From Thalassospira lohafexi (GTDB taxonomy: Bacteria; Pseudomonadota; Alphaproteobacteria; Rhodospirillales; Thalassospiraceae): 64,000 nt of DNA. The position numbers and the translations under genes were made by a program. The notes under the pieces were generated by a model, which saw only the letters and a program-made list of their open reading frames with translations, ran no database searches and was not told the origin of the DNA. Positions 45,604 to 54,755 of the stretch are shown here, piece by piece (the stretch's first letter is position 1; the number at the start of each line of letters is the position of its first letter). The DNA is taken from the NCBI RefSeq assembly GCF_002844275.1, contig NZ_NXGX01000003.1:1-64000 (forward strand), given 5' to 3'.

Positions 45604-46455
45604 GTGGTCAGGGACCAGAAGACAGCACAACACATCGCAGCCCGTCGTATGTTCCGCCTCTTTATAGCGGTATCCGTCACAGGCTTGGCGACAGCTGCTG
45701 TGCCGGCATTTGCCACAGACAACGTTACGGATAAACTCGACCGCGAAGTCACTCTTGCCTGCAATGTTTTTCCACCATCGAAAATCGCAAACCGCAAAAG
45801 TGAACCCGGTTTTGACGTCGAAATCCTGCGCGCGGCTTTCGCGGCCAGTGGCGTTCGTCTGAACACCCCCTTTTACCCTTGGAAACGTGCGCACCTTTTG
45901 GCAGAACAGGGATTGGTCGACGGACTTTGTTCGTGTAGCTACCTTCCTGAACGCGAAGGCATTTTTGAATTTTCAGCCCCAATCGGGCGTCAGCATGTCG
46001 GTTTTTTCGCCCTAGACCCGGATGTGATTTCAGGGATTGAAACACTTGATCAGGCTCTAGGGCTGACCATCGGTGTCGTTGCTGGTTACAATCTTGAAAA
46101 ATTTGCCCGGGAAGCAGGTCTCGATACGATCAGCGCAAACTCTGAAAAAGGACTGTTTGCCCTGCTCCGCGGTGGCAGGATTGATGCAATATATGCGTTC
46201 CATGAAACGATGACGACAATGGTCAAAAACCATAACCGTGAAACCAACGAAAACCTGACAACATTTTATCGCGAAACAGCTGCATATCCGTATTTCTCGT
46301 GTCTGTCCAAAAAGGCTGGAAATGCAGCGATGATTGCGGATCTTTTAAATTCCGGATTGGAAAAAATCAAAACGACAGGGCATTACAACAGCATTCTTGA
46401 ACGTTACGGCGTTCTGACAAATTCTACGTTACAGCCAAAATCAAACGACTTTTAG
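45604..46455 (+). CDS. periplasmic substrate-binding protein (four-Cys type, copy 1)
   Basis: 283-residue type II solute-binding protein, family 3 (amino-acid-like). A signal peptide is near residues 16-37 (LFIAVSVTGLATAAVPAFA). Mature-part landmarks are VTLACNVFPPSK, FYPWKRAHLLAEQGLVDG and LCSCSYLPERE, with four Cys in all (LACN, LCSC and YFSC). No permease or ATPase gene is nearby. A paralogue follows 164 bases downstream, so the pair arose by tandem duplication. Start: GTG at 45604, or ATG at 45649. Confidence 0.85.
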   Translation: MVRDQKTAQHIAARRMFRLFIAVSVTGLATAAVPAFATDNVTDKLDREVTLACNVFPPSKIANRKSEPGFDVEILRAAFAASGVRLNTPFYPWKRAHLLAEQGLVDGLCSCSYLPEREGIFEFSAPIGRQHVGFFALDPDVISGIETLDQALGLTIGVVAGYNLEKFAREAGLDTISANSEKGLFALLRGGRIDAIYAFHETMTTMVKNHNRETNENLTTFYRETAAYPYFSCLSKKAGNAAMIADLLNSGLEKIKTTGHYNSILERYGVLTNSTLQPKSNDF

Positions 46456-46619
46456 GATCGCGCAAACAATTTCCCTCATAAACTGGCTGCAGCTGCACAC
46501 ATTTAATGCATAGCTCTTGCCCCTAGACCATAGGAGCACTTCGTCTTGGCAGTTGGCATGCTACCATCGCATCTCCACTCAACACTTAATGCCCCTCGAA
46601 ATCAGGATTAGAGCATATT

Positions 46620-47465
46620 GTGACCGCTCATTTACCTGCACATATTTTGCGCCTGGCTTTTCGCACTGGTGTTCTGGGCTGTTTGCTTGTCTTGCATCAC
46701 CTGACACCGGCAATGGCGCAAAACTCGCTCATCTCGCCCCCCGGTGATCAAACGACGGTCACACTGGCCTGCAACCATTTCCCTCCCGCGAAGATCGCCG
46801 ACGACACCGCCAGACCAGGCTATGACGTTGAAGTCCTGCGTTCTGCATTCGCAACCCGGAATCTGACGCTGATAACGCCGTTCTATCCTTGGAAACGGGC
46901 TTATTTCCTTGCTGAGGCTGGTTTGGTCGATGGTTTGTGTTCGTGCAGCTACCTAAAAGAGCGCGAAACCGACTTTTTGTTTTCCGCCCCACTCGGCCAG
47001 GAAGAGATCGCGCTTTTTACAACCCGGTCGGAAATTCTCGACACCATCACAACGCTTGAAGATGCCCGGAACATGACCATCGGCGTGGTCAGCGGGTACA
47101 GCACGGAAGTCACTGCACGCAGCGCAAACTTGGATGTTATTACCGCCCACGACGAAGAAACCCTGCTAAATCTGATGCTTTCGCGCCGACTGGATGCTGT
47201 CTTGTCCTTCAAACCACCCGTTGAATACGCCATGCATGAATTGCAAAAAAGGCGCCCGGAAACCGTCGACATCAAATCAAAAGTCATTTCAACAAGCCCG
47301 TATTATTCCTGCATCACACGCCACACCCAAAATGCCGGCGACCTTCTTAAACAGCTCAACATTGGCCTGAAGATCATTCAGGAAAACGGCATTTATGATA
47401 AAATCTTGGGGAAATACGGGATTTCATCCGGTGTGAAGCCGGATGGGCCAACATTTAACCGGTAA
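46620..47465 (+). CDS. periplasmic substrate-binding protein (four-Cys type, copy 2)
   Basis: 281-residue paralogue of the preceding gene. Signal peptide to about residue 34 (ends PAMAQ). The same landmarks appear in order: VTLACNHFPPAKIADD, FYPWKRAYFLAEAGLVDG, LCSCSYLKERE, and YYSCITRH, so all four Cys are kept. Identity is high in these blocks and lower between. GTG start. There is no transporter in the window; the proteins may instead feed a chemoreceptor or a sensor, or a permease elsewhere. The following gene is on the other strand. Confidence 0.85.
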   Translation: MTAHLPAHILRLAFRTGVLGCLLVLHHLTPAMAQNSLISPPGDQTTVTLACNHFPPAKIADDTARPGYDVEVLRSAFATRNLTLITPFYPWKRAYFLAEAGLVDGLCSCSYLKERETDFLFSAPLGQEEIALFTTRSEILDTITTLEDARNMTIGVVSGYSTEVTARSANLDVITAHDEETLLNLMLSRRLDAVLSFKPPVEYAMHELQKRRPETVDIKSKVISTSPYYSCITRHTQNAGDLLKQLNIGLKIIQENGIYDKILGKYGISSGVKPDGPTFNR

Positions 47466-47595
47466 AGCGTGATTTGACCCTTCGACCAGATCGCCCGCAA
47501 GTTACTTGCTGTCAGACGAACAATTGCCCTGCATAGCCATCAAAGATGAAGCGCGGGCATGGCAACCTCAGGGGCAAGAACCATGCCTGCCCATA

Positions 47596-49281
47596 CTATT
47601 GCCGCGGTGTTTTGGCATCGCGCCAATATAGGCTGATATCGGCTTCGGGTTTGCCAAACAGATAGCCTTGTGCAAAATCAAAACCGGCCTTGGTGATCAA
47701 TTCACGCATTTCATCGGTTTCAATCATCTCACCCACGACTTCGACATCGATCGAGTGACACAAATCGACCAATGAGCGCATAAAGGCCTGCCCCTTGCCC
47801 GATTTCATCGACTGGCGGATAGACTCACCGTCAATCTTTACATAATCGACCTCAAGCGCGCTGAGATACCGGAAATTGGATGCCCCGGTCCCAAAATCAT
47901 CCAGACAAATTTCAATCCCGAATTCGCGGAACCGGCTGATCCATTTGGCAGCACCATCAATGTCGGTGATTTCCGATGTTTCGGTAATCTCGATCATCAA
48001 CTGACCAAGCGCATCGCGATTGCGTTCAAAAAGCGCAATGGCCGACCGGCAAAAATCCGGGTTTTCCAACGAATGGCCGGAAACATTCACCGCAACCCGC
48101 ACAGTTAACCCGAGATCAAGCTGCGTTCTGATCCATTTTATGGTTCGACGCATCATCGCCAAATCAAGACGATGGACCATATTAACCTGTTCGGCGAACG
48201 TAATCAGTTGCTGTGTCGGGATCAATTTCCCGTCGTCGTTATAGAACCGGACCAAAACTTCGAAATGATGAATTTCGGCCGATGGCAGCCGCACAATAGG
48301 CTGATACGCCGCGTCAAATTTCAATCGATCAACGCGCGCGCCAAAGTCATGCATCGCAGAAAAGGTGTCATTGACCAGATTGTTGGCCTGCCCCATCAGC
48401 CGCGAAAACGTAAACCCGTGTTCCTGACGGTCACAAAACCGTCGGATGGAATATAAAACGCCGCGCGCCAAGTCGCCTGGCGGGATCAGTTCAGCCGTGA
48501 AATCCGTCACCGATGAGCTGACTTCAATCCCGACACCTTTGGGGTCGGCATCCCGCGCACAGTCGGCAATGCGTTGCTCAAGTTCGCCAATCCGCACGTC
48601 CGGACGATGAAGCATGCCAAACTGGTTGCTGGCAAGTCGGCCTGCAGTATCACCGGCCACCGAATGCGCGCGTAAGAACGCCCCGACACTTGCCAGAAGT
48701 TCATCGCGTTCAATCTGTTCCATGCGTTTGCACAACGGATCAAACGCGTTCAGGGTCATCAGGGTAAATTTATGTTCGGTCCCGGTTTCGCGTTGCGCGA
48801 CAAGGCGCTCGGTCACCACTTTTGACAGGCTTTCTTCGTCCAAAAGACCCGTCGCATGGTCACGTTTGATCGATCGGGCGACATCGGCCGGCAATGCATT
48901 GATCGCAACCCGAAGTGCGACAAAGAAATGATCCCCAAGATCGGGCAGGAAATAGCCACTCATGGAAACCGGGGGGCTGAGTTGTTCGTCAGGATGCACA
49001 AACCGGACCTGAATATTGTCCATGCGCCCACGTCTGCGCGCAACCTGAAGCATTTCAGTCACCAGCGGTTGAAACTGTTTGGCCAGTAGGCTGTGGAAAA
49101 GATGGCCCGACAATTGTTGCGGCCGACGCCCCAGAATGCCGTCAGAAGCACCGGATGCAAAAACGATCCGAAAGTCGCCATCCAGTTCCAGAAGGATGTC
49201 ACCCCAGACGAACGCAAGTGCTGCAAAGCGATTGCGTTCGTTTCGAAGTTCGGCGGTACGAGCCTTTATAAGCTTATCCAA
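47596..49281 (-). CDS. PAS - degenerate GGDEF - EAL phosphodiesterase
   Basis: 561-residue cytoplasmic protein with a coiled start (LIKARTAELRNERNRF), a PAS domain near residues 20-130, a GGDEF-like domain near 140-290 whose site reads ASNQF, hence not a cyclase, and an EAL domain near 305-550. In the EAL part, EVLVRF takes the place of EAL-R, NVSGHS, EITETSE, DDFGTG and KIDG are kept, as is the base in GEMIETDE, and the end is QGYLFGKP. All key residues of an active c-di-GMP phosphodiesterase appear present. Start is TTG with GAGG just upstream; a stop codon lies five codons before. Confidence 0.9.
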   Translation of the reverse strand: MDKLIKARTAELRNERNRFAALAFVWGDILLELDGDFRIVFASGASDGILGRRPQQLSGHLFHSLLAKQFQPLVTEMLQVARRRGRMDNIQVRFVHPDEQLSPPVSMSGYFLPDLGDHFFVALRVAINALPADVARSIKRDHATGLLDEESLSKVVTERLVAQRETGTEHKFTLMTLNAFDPLCKRMEQIERDELLASVGAFLRAHSVAGDTAGRLASNQFGMLHRPDVRIGELEQRIADCARDADPKGVGIEVSSSVTDFTAELIPPGDLARGVLYSIRRFCDRQEHGFTFSRLMGQANNLVNDTFSAMHDFGARVDRLKFDAAYQPIVRLPSAEIHHFEVLVRFYNDDGKLIPTQQLITFAEQVNMVHRLDLAMMRRTIKWIRTQLDLGLTVRVAVNVSGHSLENPDFCRSAIALFERNRDALGQLMIEITETSEITDIDGAAKWISRFREFGIEICLDDFGTGASNFRYLSALEVDYVKIDGESIRQSMKSGKGQAFMRSLVDLCHSIDVEVVGEMIETDEMRELITKAGFDFAQGYLFGKPEADISLYWRDAKTPRQ

Positions 49282-49696
49282 AGCGTCCTCTTACGCTGCT
49301 CAGAAATACCGACATTTCCCATCCCCCGAATTCGAAAACGTCGCCCGCGTCAAAACGGCTTTCACTGATGATCTTCCCATTGGTGTTAACAAGGGTTTTA
49401 CATCGGCGAGATTTCCCATTCTAACGAGGATAAGTGTAGAATTTTCCCACAAGTAAGAAACAAAGGCCCGTTAACGCATCGGCACCTTTGCGATAAACAT
49501 TCCATATATCTTTGTTCTCGTGGCGGGTTTTAAACCCCTAAGCCCTTTAATTCGAGCCATAAATGGTTGCGTATTTGGCATACCCACAATGCTTGATTGC
49601 ATTCGATGGTGTGAAGGTTTGCAAGATCGGGCTGATCGCTTACAAGGAACCATACGTTTTTTGCAATCACACCATATGATATGAGGCCCTCTGATA
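49282..49696. other. 415-base divergent region
   Basis: Between the EAL protein (minus) and the HAD nucleotidase (plus). I see no gene; open frames are short and lack family features. The stretch is AT-rich around 49420-49560 and must hold the promoters of both genes. An A-tract and T-tracts occur, but I cannot name a specific control site. Confidence 0.5.
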
Positions 49697-50392
49697 ATGA
49701 CGTCGCCCCTTAAATCCCGCTCGGACCTGCCACACATGGATGCGGGATCGGTTTTGATCTTTGATCTCGACAACACACTTTATCCGGCGGCCTGCAACCT
49801 GTTTGCACAGGTTTCCAACTTGATCGGGAATTATGTCCGCGACACGCTGTCACTCGAACCTGATGAAGCATACCGGGTACAGAAGGACTATTTCCATCGC
49901 TATGGCACGACATTGCGTGGACTTATGACAGAGCATGAAATTGACCCGGCGGATTACCTAAGCAAAGTTCATGACATCGATGTCTCGGTGGTCGCACCCG
50001 CACCTGATCTGGCGGCCGCACTTGATGATTTGCCCGGACGCAAACTTATTTTCACCAATGCATCGCGCGGTCATGCCGAGCGGGTGATGGAACGCCTTGG
50101 CATTGCTGACCGGTTTGAAACGATCTTTGACATTGTCGATGCGCAATACATTCCCAAACCGGAGCAGGCCCCCTATGACCTGCTTCTCGCACGCGATGGC
50201 ATTGATCCGGGCAAGGCTGTCTATTTTGAAGACATGGCGAAAAATCTGCTGCCTGCCAAGGAAATGGGCATGACAACCGTTTGGGTTCATACCGACCTTG
50301 AATGGGCGCAGGCAGGCCGTGACGATCCAAGAATTGATCACCAAACCGACGATATTGTTGGTTTCTTGCGGACCCTCGCCAACGGGTCCTAA
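49697..50392 (+). CDS. HAD-family pyrimidine 5'-nucleotidase
   Basis: 231-residue HAD hydrolase of the Sdt1/PPM1-like pyrimidine 5'-nucleotidase group. Nucleophile motif IFDLDNTLYP near residue 21, motif II LIFTNAS, and motif III/IV KPEQAPYDLL and VYFEDMAKNL. It precedes dapD and dapE on the same strand, as in many alphaproteobacteria, although the 252-base gap before dapD suggests a separate promoter for the latter. The exact substrate is unknown. Confidence 0.88.
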   Translation: MTSPLKSRSDLPHMDAGSVLIFDLDNTLYPAACNLFAQVSNLIGNYVRDTLSLEPDEAYRVQKDYFHRYGTTLRGLMTEHEIDPADYLSKVHDIDVSVVAPAPDLAAALDDLPGRKLIFTNASRGHAERVMERLGIADRFETIFDIVDAQYIPKPEQAPYDLLLARDGIDPGKAVYFEDMAKNLLPAKEMGMTTVWVHTDLEWAQAGRDDPRIDHQTDDIVGFLRTLANGS

Positions 50393-50644
50393 CCCCCGTT
50401 TCGCCACCGTGATCGCCCATCATTTCCCAGCACACAGTACAAGTGCGACAAAGTGCATGATTTGTAACCGTTACAACGTTGAGATTCGCCCCGTCTTCGT
50501 TTATTGCTTTCTGCCATACGGATCAGGATCGGAACGCGGCCCGAAACAGGCCCTTCTACGTAAACTGGCGGAGTTGACTTCAAGGCCTGCTTTGACCATT
50601 CTCCGCCCGACAGATTTAAGGCTGACCGCAAGGACCTTCGAAAA

Positions 50645-51490
50645 ATGAACAGAACTGAACTTGAAGGCGTGATTAACGTCGCTTGGGAAAACCGCGACGA
50701 AATCAGCTCCGCCACACAGGGCGAAATCCGCAAAGCCGTTGACCAGACGCTGGGTGCTATGGATCGCGGTGAACTGCGTGTTGCCGAAAAGGTTGACGGA
50801 AAATGGGTCGTCAATCAGTGGGCGAAAAAGGCGGTTCTGCTGTCTTTCCGTCTCAATGACATGACCACCATCGCAGGTGGTCCGGGCGAAAACACCAACT
50901 GGTGGGACAAAGTCCCGTCGAAATTTGACGGTTGGGGCGAAGCCGAATTTAAAGAAGCCGGGTTCCGCGCCGTTCCAGGCAGCATCGTGCGCCGATCGGC
51001 CTATGTCGCACCGGGAACCGTTCTGATGCCAAGCTTTGTGAACCTTGGTGCCTATGTTGATACCGGTGTTATGGTTGATACTTGGGCCACCGTTGGTTCG
51101 TGCGCACAGATCGGTAAAAACGTTCACCTTTCGGGTGGTGCAGGCATCGGCGGTGTTCTTGAACCGCTCCAGGCCGGTCCGGTCATCATCGAAGACAACG
51201 CCTTTATCGGCGCACGTTCGGAAATCGTCGAAGGTGTTATCGTCGAAGAAGGTGCTGTCATTTCGATGGGTGTCTTCATTGGCGCCTCGACCAAAATCAT
51301 CGACCGCACCACCGGCGAAACCTTTGTCGGTCGCGTCCCTGCCTATTCAGTTGTGGTTCCGGGCAGCATTGCCGGAAAACCGCTTCCTGATGGCACGCCG
51401 GGTCCAAGCCTGTATTGCGCGGTGATCATCAAACGTGTTGATGAAAAAACCCGTTCGAAAACCTCGATCAACGAACTGCTGCGTGACTGA
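50645..51490 (+). CDS. dapD: tetrahydrodipicolinate N-succinyltransferase
   Basis: Transfers succinyl from succinyl-CoA to tetrahydrodipicolinate in the succinylase branch of lysine and diaminopimelate synthesis. 281 residues. The N-terminal helical part is followed by a left-handed beta-helix of hexapeptide repeats (residues about 110-225, for example [20 protein letters not shown] and [20 protein letters not shown]), with the conserved GGVLEPLQ segment. It is followed by a terminator and dapE. Confidence 0.97.
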   Translation: MNRTELEGVINVAWENRDEISSATQGEIRKAVDQTLGAMDRGELRVAEKVDGKWVVNQWAKKAVLLSFRLNDMTTIAGGPGENTNWWDKVPSKFDGWGEAEFKEAGFRAVPGSIVRRSAYVAPGTVLMPSFVNLGAYVDTGVMVDTWATVGSCAQIGKNVHLSGGAGIGGVLEPLQAGPVIIEDNAFIGARSEIVEGVIVEEGAVISMGVFIGASTKIIDRTTGETFVGRVPAYSVVVPGSIAGKPLPDGTPGPSLYCAVIIKRVDEKTRSKTSINELLRD

Positions 51491-51520
51491 TTTCTGTCAC
51501 CGTAAGAACGTATGATTTAT

Positions 51521-51557
51521 AAGAGGCAGAACAATAATTGTGTTCTGCCTCTTTTTG
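51521..51557 (+). terminator. terminator between dapD and dapE
   Basis: A perfect 13-base inverted repeat (51521-51533 with 51541-51553) with a 7-base loop and a T run. Readthrough or a new promoter is needed for dapE, whose start lies 60 bases on. Confidence 0.9.
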
Positions 51558-51615
51558 TTCGCCAATGCTCCTTGTGAAGCCCCAGCTGTTTCACCGAAAA
51601 CCAAGAGAATTCCAT

Positions 51616-52761
51616 ATGTCCGTCGCCCTTGAACTTGCCCAGTCCCTGATCCGTTGCCCCTCTGTCACCCCGGCTGATGCGGGTGCGCTAGACGTTCTGC
51701 AACAGGCGCTCGAAGCCCGTGGGTTTGACTGTAAACGCAAGGTGTTTGACGGCAATGGCAGCGATGCCATTGATAATCTCTATGCCCGTCTGGGCACCAA
51801 GGGCCGCAATTTCTGTTTTGCCGGGCACACCGATGTTGTGCCAGCAGGCGACCGTGACGCATGGACCGTCGATCCGTTTGGCGGCGAGGTCAAAGACGGC
51901 CGTCTGTTTGGGCGTGGTGCAGTTGACATGAAAACCGGCATTGCCTGCTTTGTCGGCGGGGTGGATGCGTTTCTGGCCGCACATCCGGATTTCGACGAAT
52001 CCATCAGTTTCCTGATCACCGGCGACGAAGAAGCTGATGCTTTCAATGGAACGGTCAGGCTGATTGAATGGTGTGACCAGCAGGGCGAAAAGTTCGATAC
52101 CTGTCTGGTGGGGGAACCGACCAACCCGAAATATCTCGGCGAAATGATGAAAATTGGCCGTCGCGGATCGATTACCGGCTGGCTGACAATTTATGGCGCA
52201 CAGGGTCACGTGGCTTATCCGCATCTGGCGGACAACCCCGTACCGCGCATGATCAAGGTTCTTGATGTTCTTAATTCGCGTAAACTTGATCAGGGCACCG
52301 ACCATTTCCAGCCCAGCAACCTTGAAGTCACCACCGTTGATGCCGGGAACAGTGCCACCAACGTTGTCCCGGCCAAAGTTTCTGCAGCCTTTAACATCCG
52401 TTTCAACGATCTGCACACCGGTGTCGATCTTGAAAAATGGATCAAGGATGTCTGCGCCGAGCATGCTGGCGCGCACGAGCTAAGGGTGAAGATTTCTGGT
52501 GACGCATTCCTGTCTAATCCGGGAAAGCTGGCGACACTAATTGCCGATTCATCGGAGAAAATCACGGGCAAGCGCCCGGAAATGAGCACCACTGGCGGTA
52601 CATCCGACGCCCGTTTCATTCAGAAGTATTGCGAGGTCGCGGAGTTTGGCCTTGTCGGTCAAAGCATGCACAAAGTTGATGAGCATGCGGTGGTCGAGGA
52701 TATTGAAAACCTGAGTAAGATTTACAGCGAAGTTTTGTCGGGATACTTTAACCACAGTTGA
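51616..52761 (+). CDS. dapE: succinyl-diaminopimelate desuccinylase
   Basis: M20 zinc hydrolase that removes succinate from N-succinyl-LL-diaminopimelate. 381 residues. Metal-site blocks are FAGHTDVVPAGD, GRGAVDMKTGI with the bridging Asp, ITGDEEADAFNGT with catalytic Glu-Glu, and SMHKVDEHAVVED near the C-terminus. The dimerisation domain lies between (GSITGWLTIYGAQGHVAYPHL). The start at 51616 fits the family; upstream codons in frame lie within the terminator region and are rejected. Confidence 0.97.
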   Translation: MSVALELAQSLIRCPSVTPADAGALDVLQQALEARGFDCKRKVFDGNGSDAIDNLYARLGTKGRNFCFAGHTDVVPAGDRDAWTVDPFGGEVKDGRLFGRGAVDMKTGIACFVGGVDAFLAAHPDFDESISFLITGDEEADAFNGTVRLIEWCDQQGEKFDTCLVGEPTNPKYLGEMMKIGRRGSITGWLTIYGAQGHVAYPHLADNPVPRMIKVLDVLNSRKLDQGTDHFQPSNLEVTTVDAGNSATNVVPAKVSAAFNIRFNDLHTGVDLEKWIKDVCAEHAGAHELRVKISGDAFLSNPGKLATLIADSSEKITGKRPEMSTTGGTSDARFIQKYCEVAEFGLVGQSMHKVDEHAVVEDIENLSKIYSEVLSGYFNHS

Positions 52762-52807
52762 AGATACGCATTGAACTCGCACTGGGTACGTACAGGATAT
52801 CTGCAGG

Positions 52808-53893
52808 ATGACCGGAACAAAGAATTCAGGCAATCGCATTCCAGAAATCGTAATTGGGGATTTTGTTCCAAAAATCACCTTGCCCGACAAGACAGGAAAA
52901 TCTGTCGAACTGACAGACCAACTGATTGCCGGCAACACTCTGGTTCTTTGGTTCCTCGATGAAAAGCCCGGCAAGACCGATTGGCAGAAAATTGACCCAT
53001 TTCTTGAAGAAACCCAATCTGCAGAAGTTTTGACATTTCTGATTGTCTGCGGCAGGAAAAGCCCAAAGAAAGCTGGAAGTTCAAACAAGAAAGTCACTGA
53101 GCTGTATGATGAGGAAAATGCAGTCCGCAAGCTGCTTGGCATTGCAGGACCATCCATCATTGTGATTGACCCGAACAATCGGCTTGCTGGAATAGATACC
53201 TCGTCCAACGTCAATCAAATCATCAATACGTGTAAGTCCATTCACAACGATAGTGAAGCCCTGGCGGCAAACCATCAAGCCCCCGTGATGGTCATGAAGG
53301 ATGTTCTTGAACCTGAATTATGCGCAGAATTACTTCGTTATTGGGATGATGGTGAAAAACGTGCTGATGGGGTTTCTTTGGGATCATCAAGCAACAGCAC
53401 AGCAAAGAAAGAGATAAAGAAACGCAACGACGTTGTCTTGCTTGATGAACTACTATTCAACCGCGTCAAAGCACGCATCGTTTCGCGGCTTGCGCCAGAG
53501 CTTATAAAGGCATTTCACTTTAGAACCGCCAGTATGGAAGCGCTGCGGATAGGCTGCTATGACGCCGCCGAAGAAGGGCATTTCGCACGTCATCGTGATA
53601 ACCGCACGACGTTTACCGCCCACCGGCGGTTCGCAGTCTCTCTTAACCTCAATGCCATAGATTACGAAGGCGGACAGGTGAGGTTCCCGGAATATGGTCG
53701 CACTTTGTATGCGCCGCCTCCGGGAGGCGCACTTGTTTTCTCCTGCTCACTCCTGCACGAGGCAGTGCCGGTGACCAAGGGCAAGCGGTTCGCAATTTTC
53801 ACCTTTCTGACAGATGAGGCTGGCGCATTGGCAGAAAGAAAGATGATGGCCGAGCGTAATAAGCAACTCACCCCATTCTCAATGAAGTCTTGA
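52808..53893 (+). CDS. peroxiredoxin-like domain fused to 2OG-Fe(II) oxygenase
   Basis: 361-residue two-domain protein. Residues 12-145 look like a thioredoxin/peroxiredoxin fold (FVPKITLPDKTGKSVELTDQ start, LVLWFLDEKPG strand, GIAGPSIIVIDPNNRLAGI end) but lack the peroxidatic Cys at its usual place. Residues 160-345 form a prolyl-4-hydroxylase-type oxygenase: iron ligands His262, Asp264 (HFARHRDN) and His317 (LLHEAVP), and 2-oxoglutarate-binding Arg327. The role is unknown; such enzymes hydroxylate proteins or amino acids. It follows dapE by 46 bases, so may be read through from it. Confidence 0.85.
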   Translation: MTGTKNSGNRIPEIVIGDFVPKITLPDKTGKSVELTDQLIAGNTLVLWFLDEKPGKTDWQKIDPFLEETQSAEVLTFLIVCGRKSPKKAGSSNKKVTELYDEENAVRKLLGIAGPSIIVIDPNNRLAGIDTSSNVNQIINTCKSIHNDSEALAANHQAPVMVMKDVLEPELCAELLRYWDDGEKRADGVSLGSSSNSTAKKEIKKRNDVVLLDELLFNRVKARIVSRLAPELIKAFHFRTASMEALRIGCYDAAEEGHFARHRDNRTTFTAHRRFAVSLNLNAIDYEGGQVRFPEYGRTLYAPPPGGALVFSCSLLHEAVPVTKGKRFAIFTFLTDEAGALAERKMMAERNKQLTPFSMKS

Positions 53894-53905
53894 TAATCTC
53901 GAGGA

Positions 53906-54589
53906 TCAAATAGTTTTGGAGAGCTTTTTCTTTCCGCTGATCGATTGATTTGCATGAAAATGCGCGACGCTGTGGCGTGCTGAGGCCAGAACCTTGTCAG
54001 CGGTTTCATCATCGACCGCACGGCTGAGAACAACAGCCCCAACCATCATCGCCAGCATCGCGATGGCATCCTGTTCGTATTGAACTGGCACATTGCGCAA
54101 TTTCTGATCTGATTCGAGGTTGATGTGGCGATCAATGCCCGGTACGTCGTCTTCTTTTGCCAGCTTCCATGCCAGTTTTTCAGACGCCTGATTGATCAGT
54201 TTTGAAAAAGCTTCCTGTGCACGAACCCCGGATCGGGAGACTTCGGCAGAAAGGGTTGGCAATGCACAGCCCAGTTCCGGATTTTCAATATGTACCCGCG
54301 ACAAATACAACTTGGCAAAGGATGTCACCCAATCCCCACCGGTCCGTTCCGCTTTGCGCAGCTTTGCCAGTATTGGAGAGGATAAAAGCGACATGCCGTT
54401 TTCAACGCAGGCAACAAACAGGTCTTCCTTGTTTTTGAAATGCGCATAAAACCCACCGCGCGTCAGCCCCGCCTCGGCCATGACCTGATCAATTGTCACG
54501 TTCTCAAACCCGTTCTTTTTAAACAGGGCCGTTGCCGCATTCAGGATGCGAATACGGGTTTTGGGTTTGTGGGCGGGACTGTAGGGCAT
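53906..54589 (-). CDS. TetR/AcrR family transcriptional regulator
   Basis: 227-residue repressor-type regulator. Helix-turn-helix at residues 10-57: IRILNAATALFKKNGFENVTID then AEAGLTRGGFYAHFKNKEDLF. The C-terminal part resembles the TetR_C group with CALPTLSAEVSRSG. It is divergent from a glutathione transferase gene, and a 24-base palindrome lies between them (54648-54671), so self-control and control of the transferase are likely. A predicted tail (KKKLSKTI) ends the protein. Confidence 0.9.
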   Translation of the reverse strand: MPYSPAHKPKTRIRILNAATALFKKNGFENVTIDQVMAEAGLTRGGFYAHFKNKEDLFVACVENGMSLLSSPILAKLRKAERTGGDWVTSFAKLYLSRVHIENPELGCALPTLSAEVSRSGVRAQEAFSKLINQASEKLAWKLAKEDDVPGIDRHINLESDQKLRNVPVQYEQDAIAMLAMMVGAVVLSRAVDDETADKVLASARHSVAHFHANQSISGKKKLSKTI

Positions 54590-54647
54590 TTGTCAGATCC
54601 GTTTGAAGGTGGTTTTGCGGCCGATCCAAAAACAATGACACATCCTG

Positions 54648-54671
54648 ATAATATGTTCTTGAACATATTAT
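54648..54671. promoter_or_regulatory. palindromic operator between TetR and GST genes
   Basis: Perfect 11-base arms (ataatatgttc and gaacatattat) with a TT spacer, in the 166 bases between divergent tetR and GST genes. Its symmetry and place fit a TetR-dimer site that covers both promoters. Confidence 0.7.
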
Positions 54672-54755
54672 GTCCTCGTTAATCCTGTCTGCAAGTTCCC
54701 TTCACCCGACATTGCACGAACGGCAATGGGAACCCTCGCAGCAAAGGAAGACCGC

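Noticed and set aside
51688..53214. Minus-strand open frames opposite dapE and the oxygenase gene
   Set aside because: Both plus-strand genes have catalytic motifs in order; the minus frames have none.
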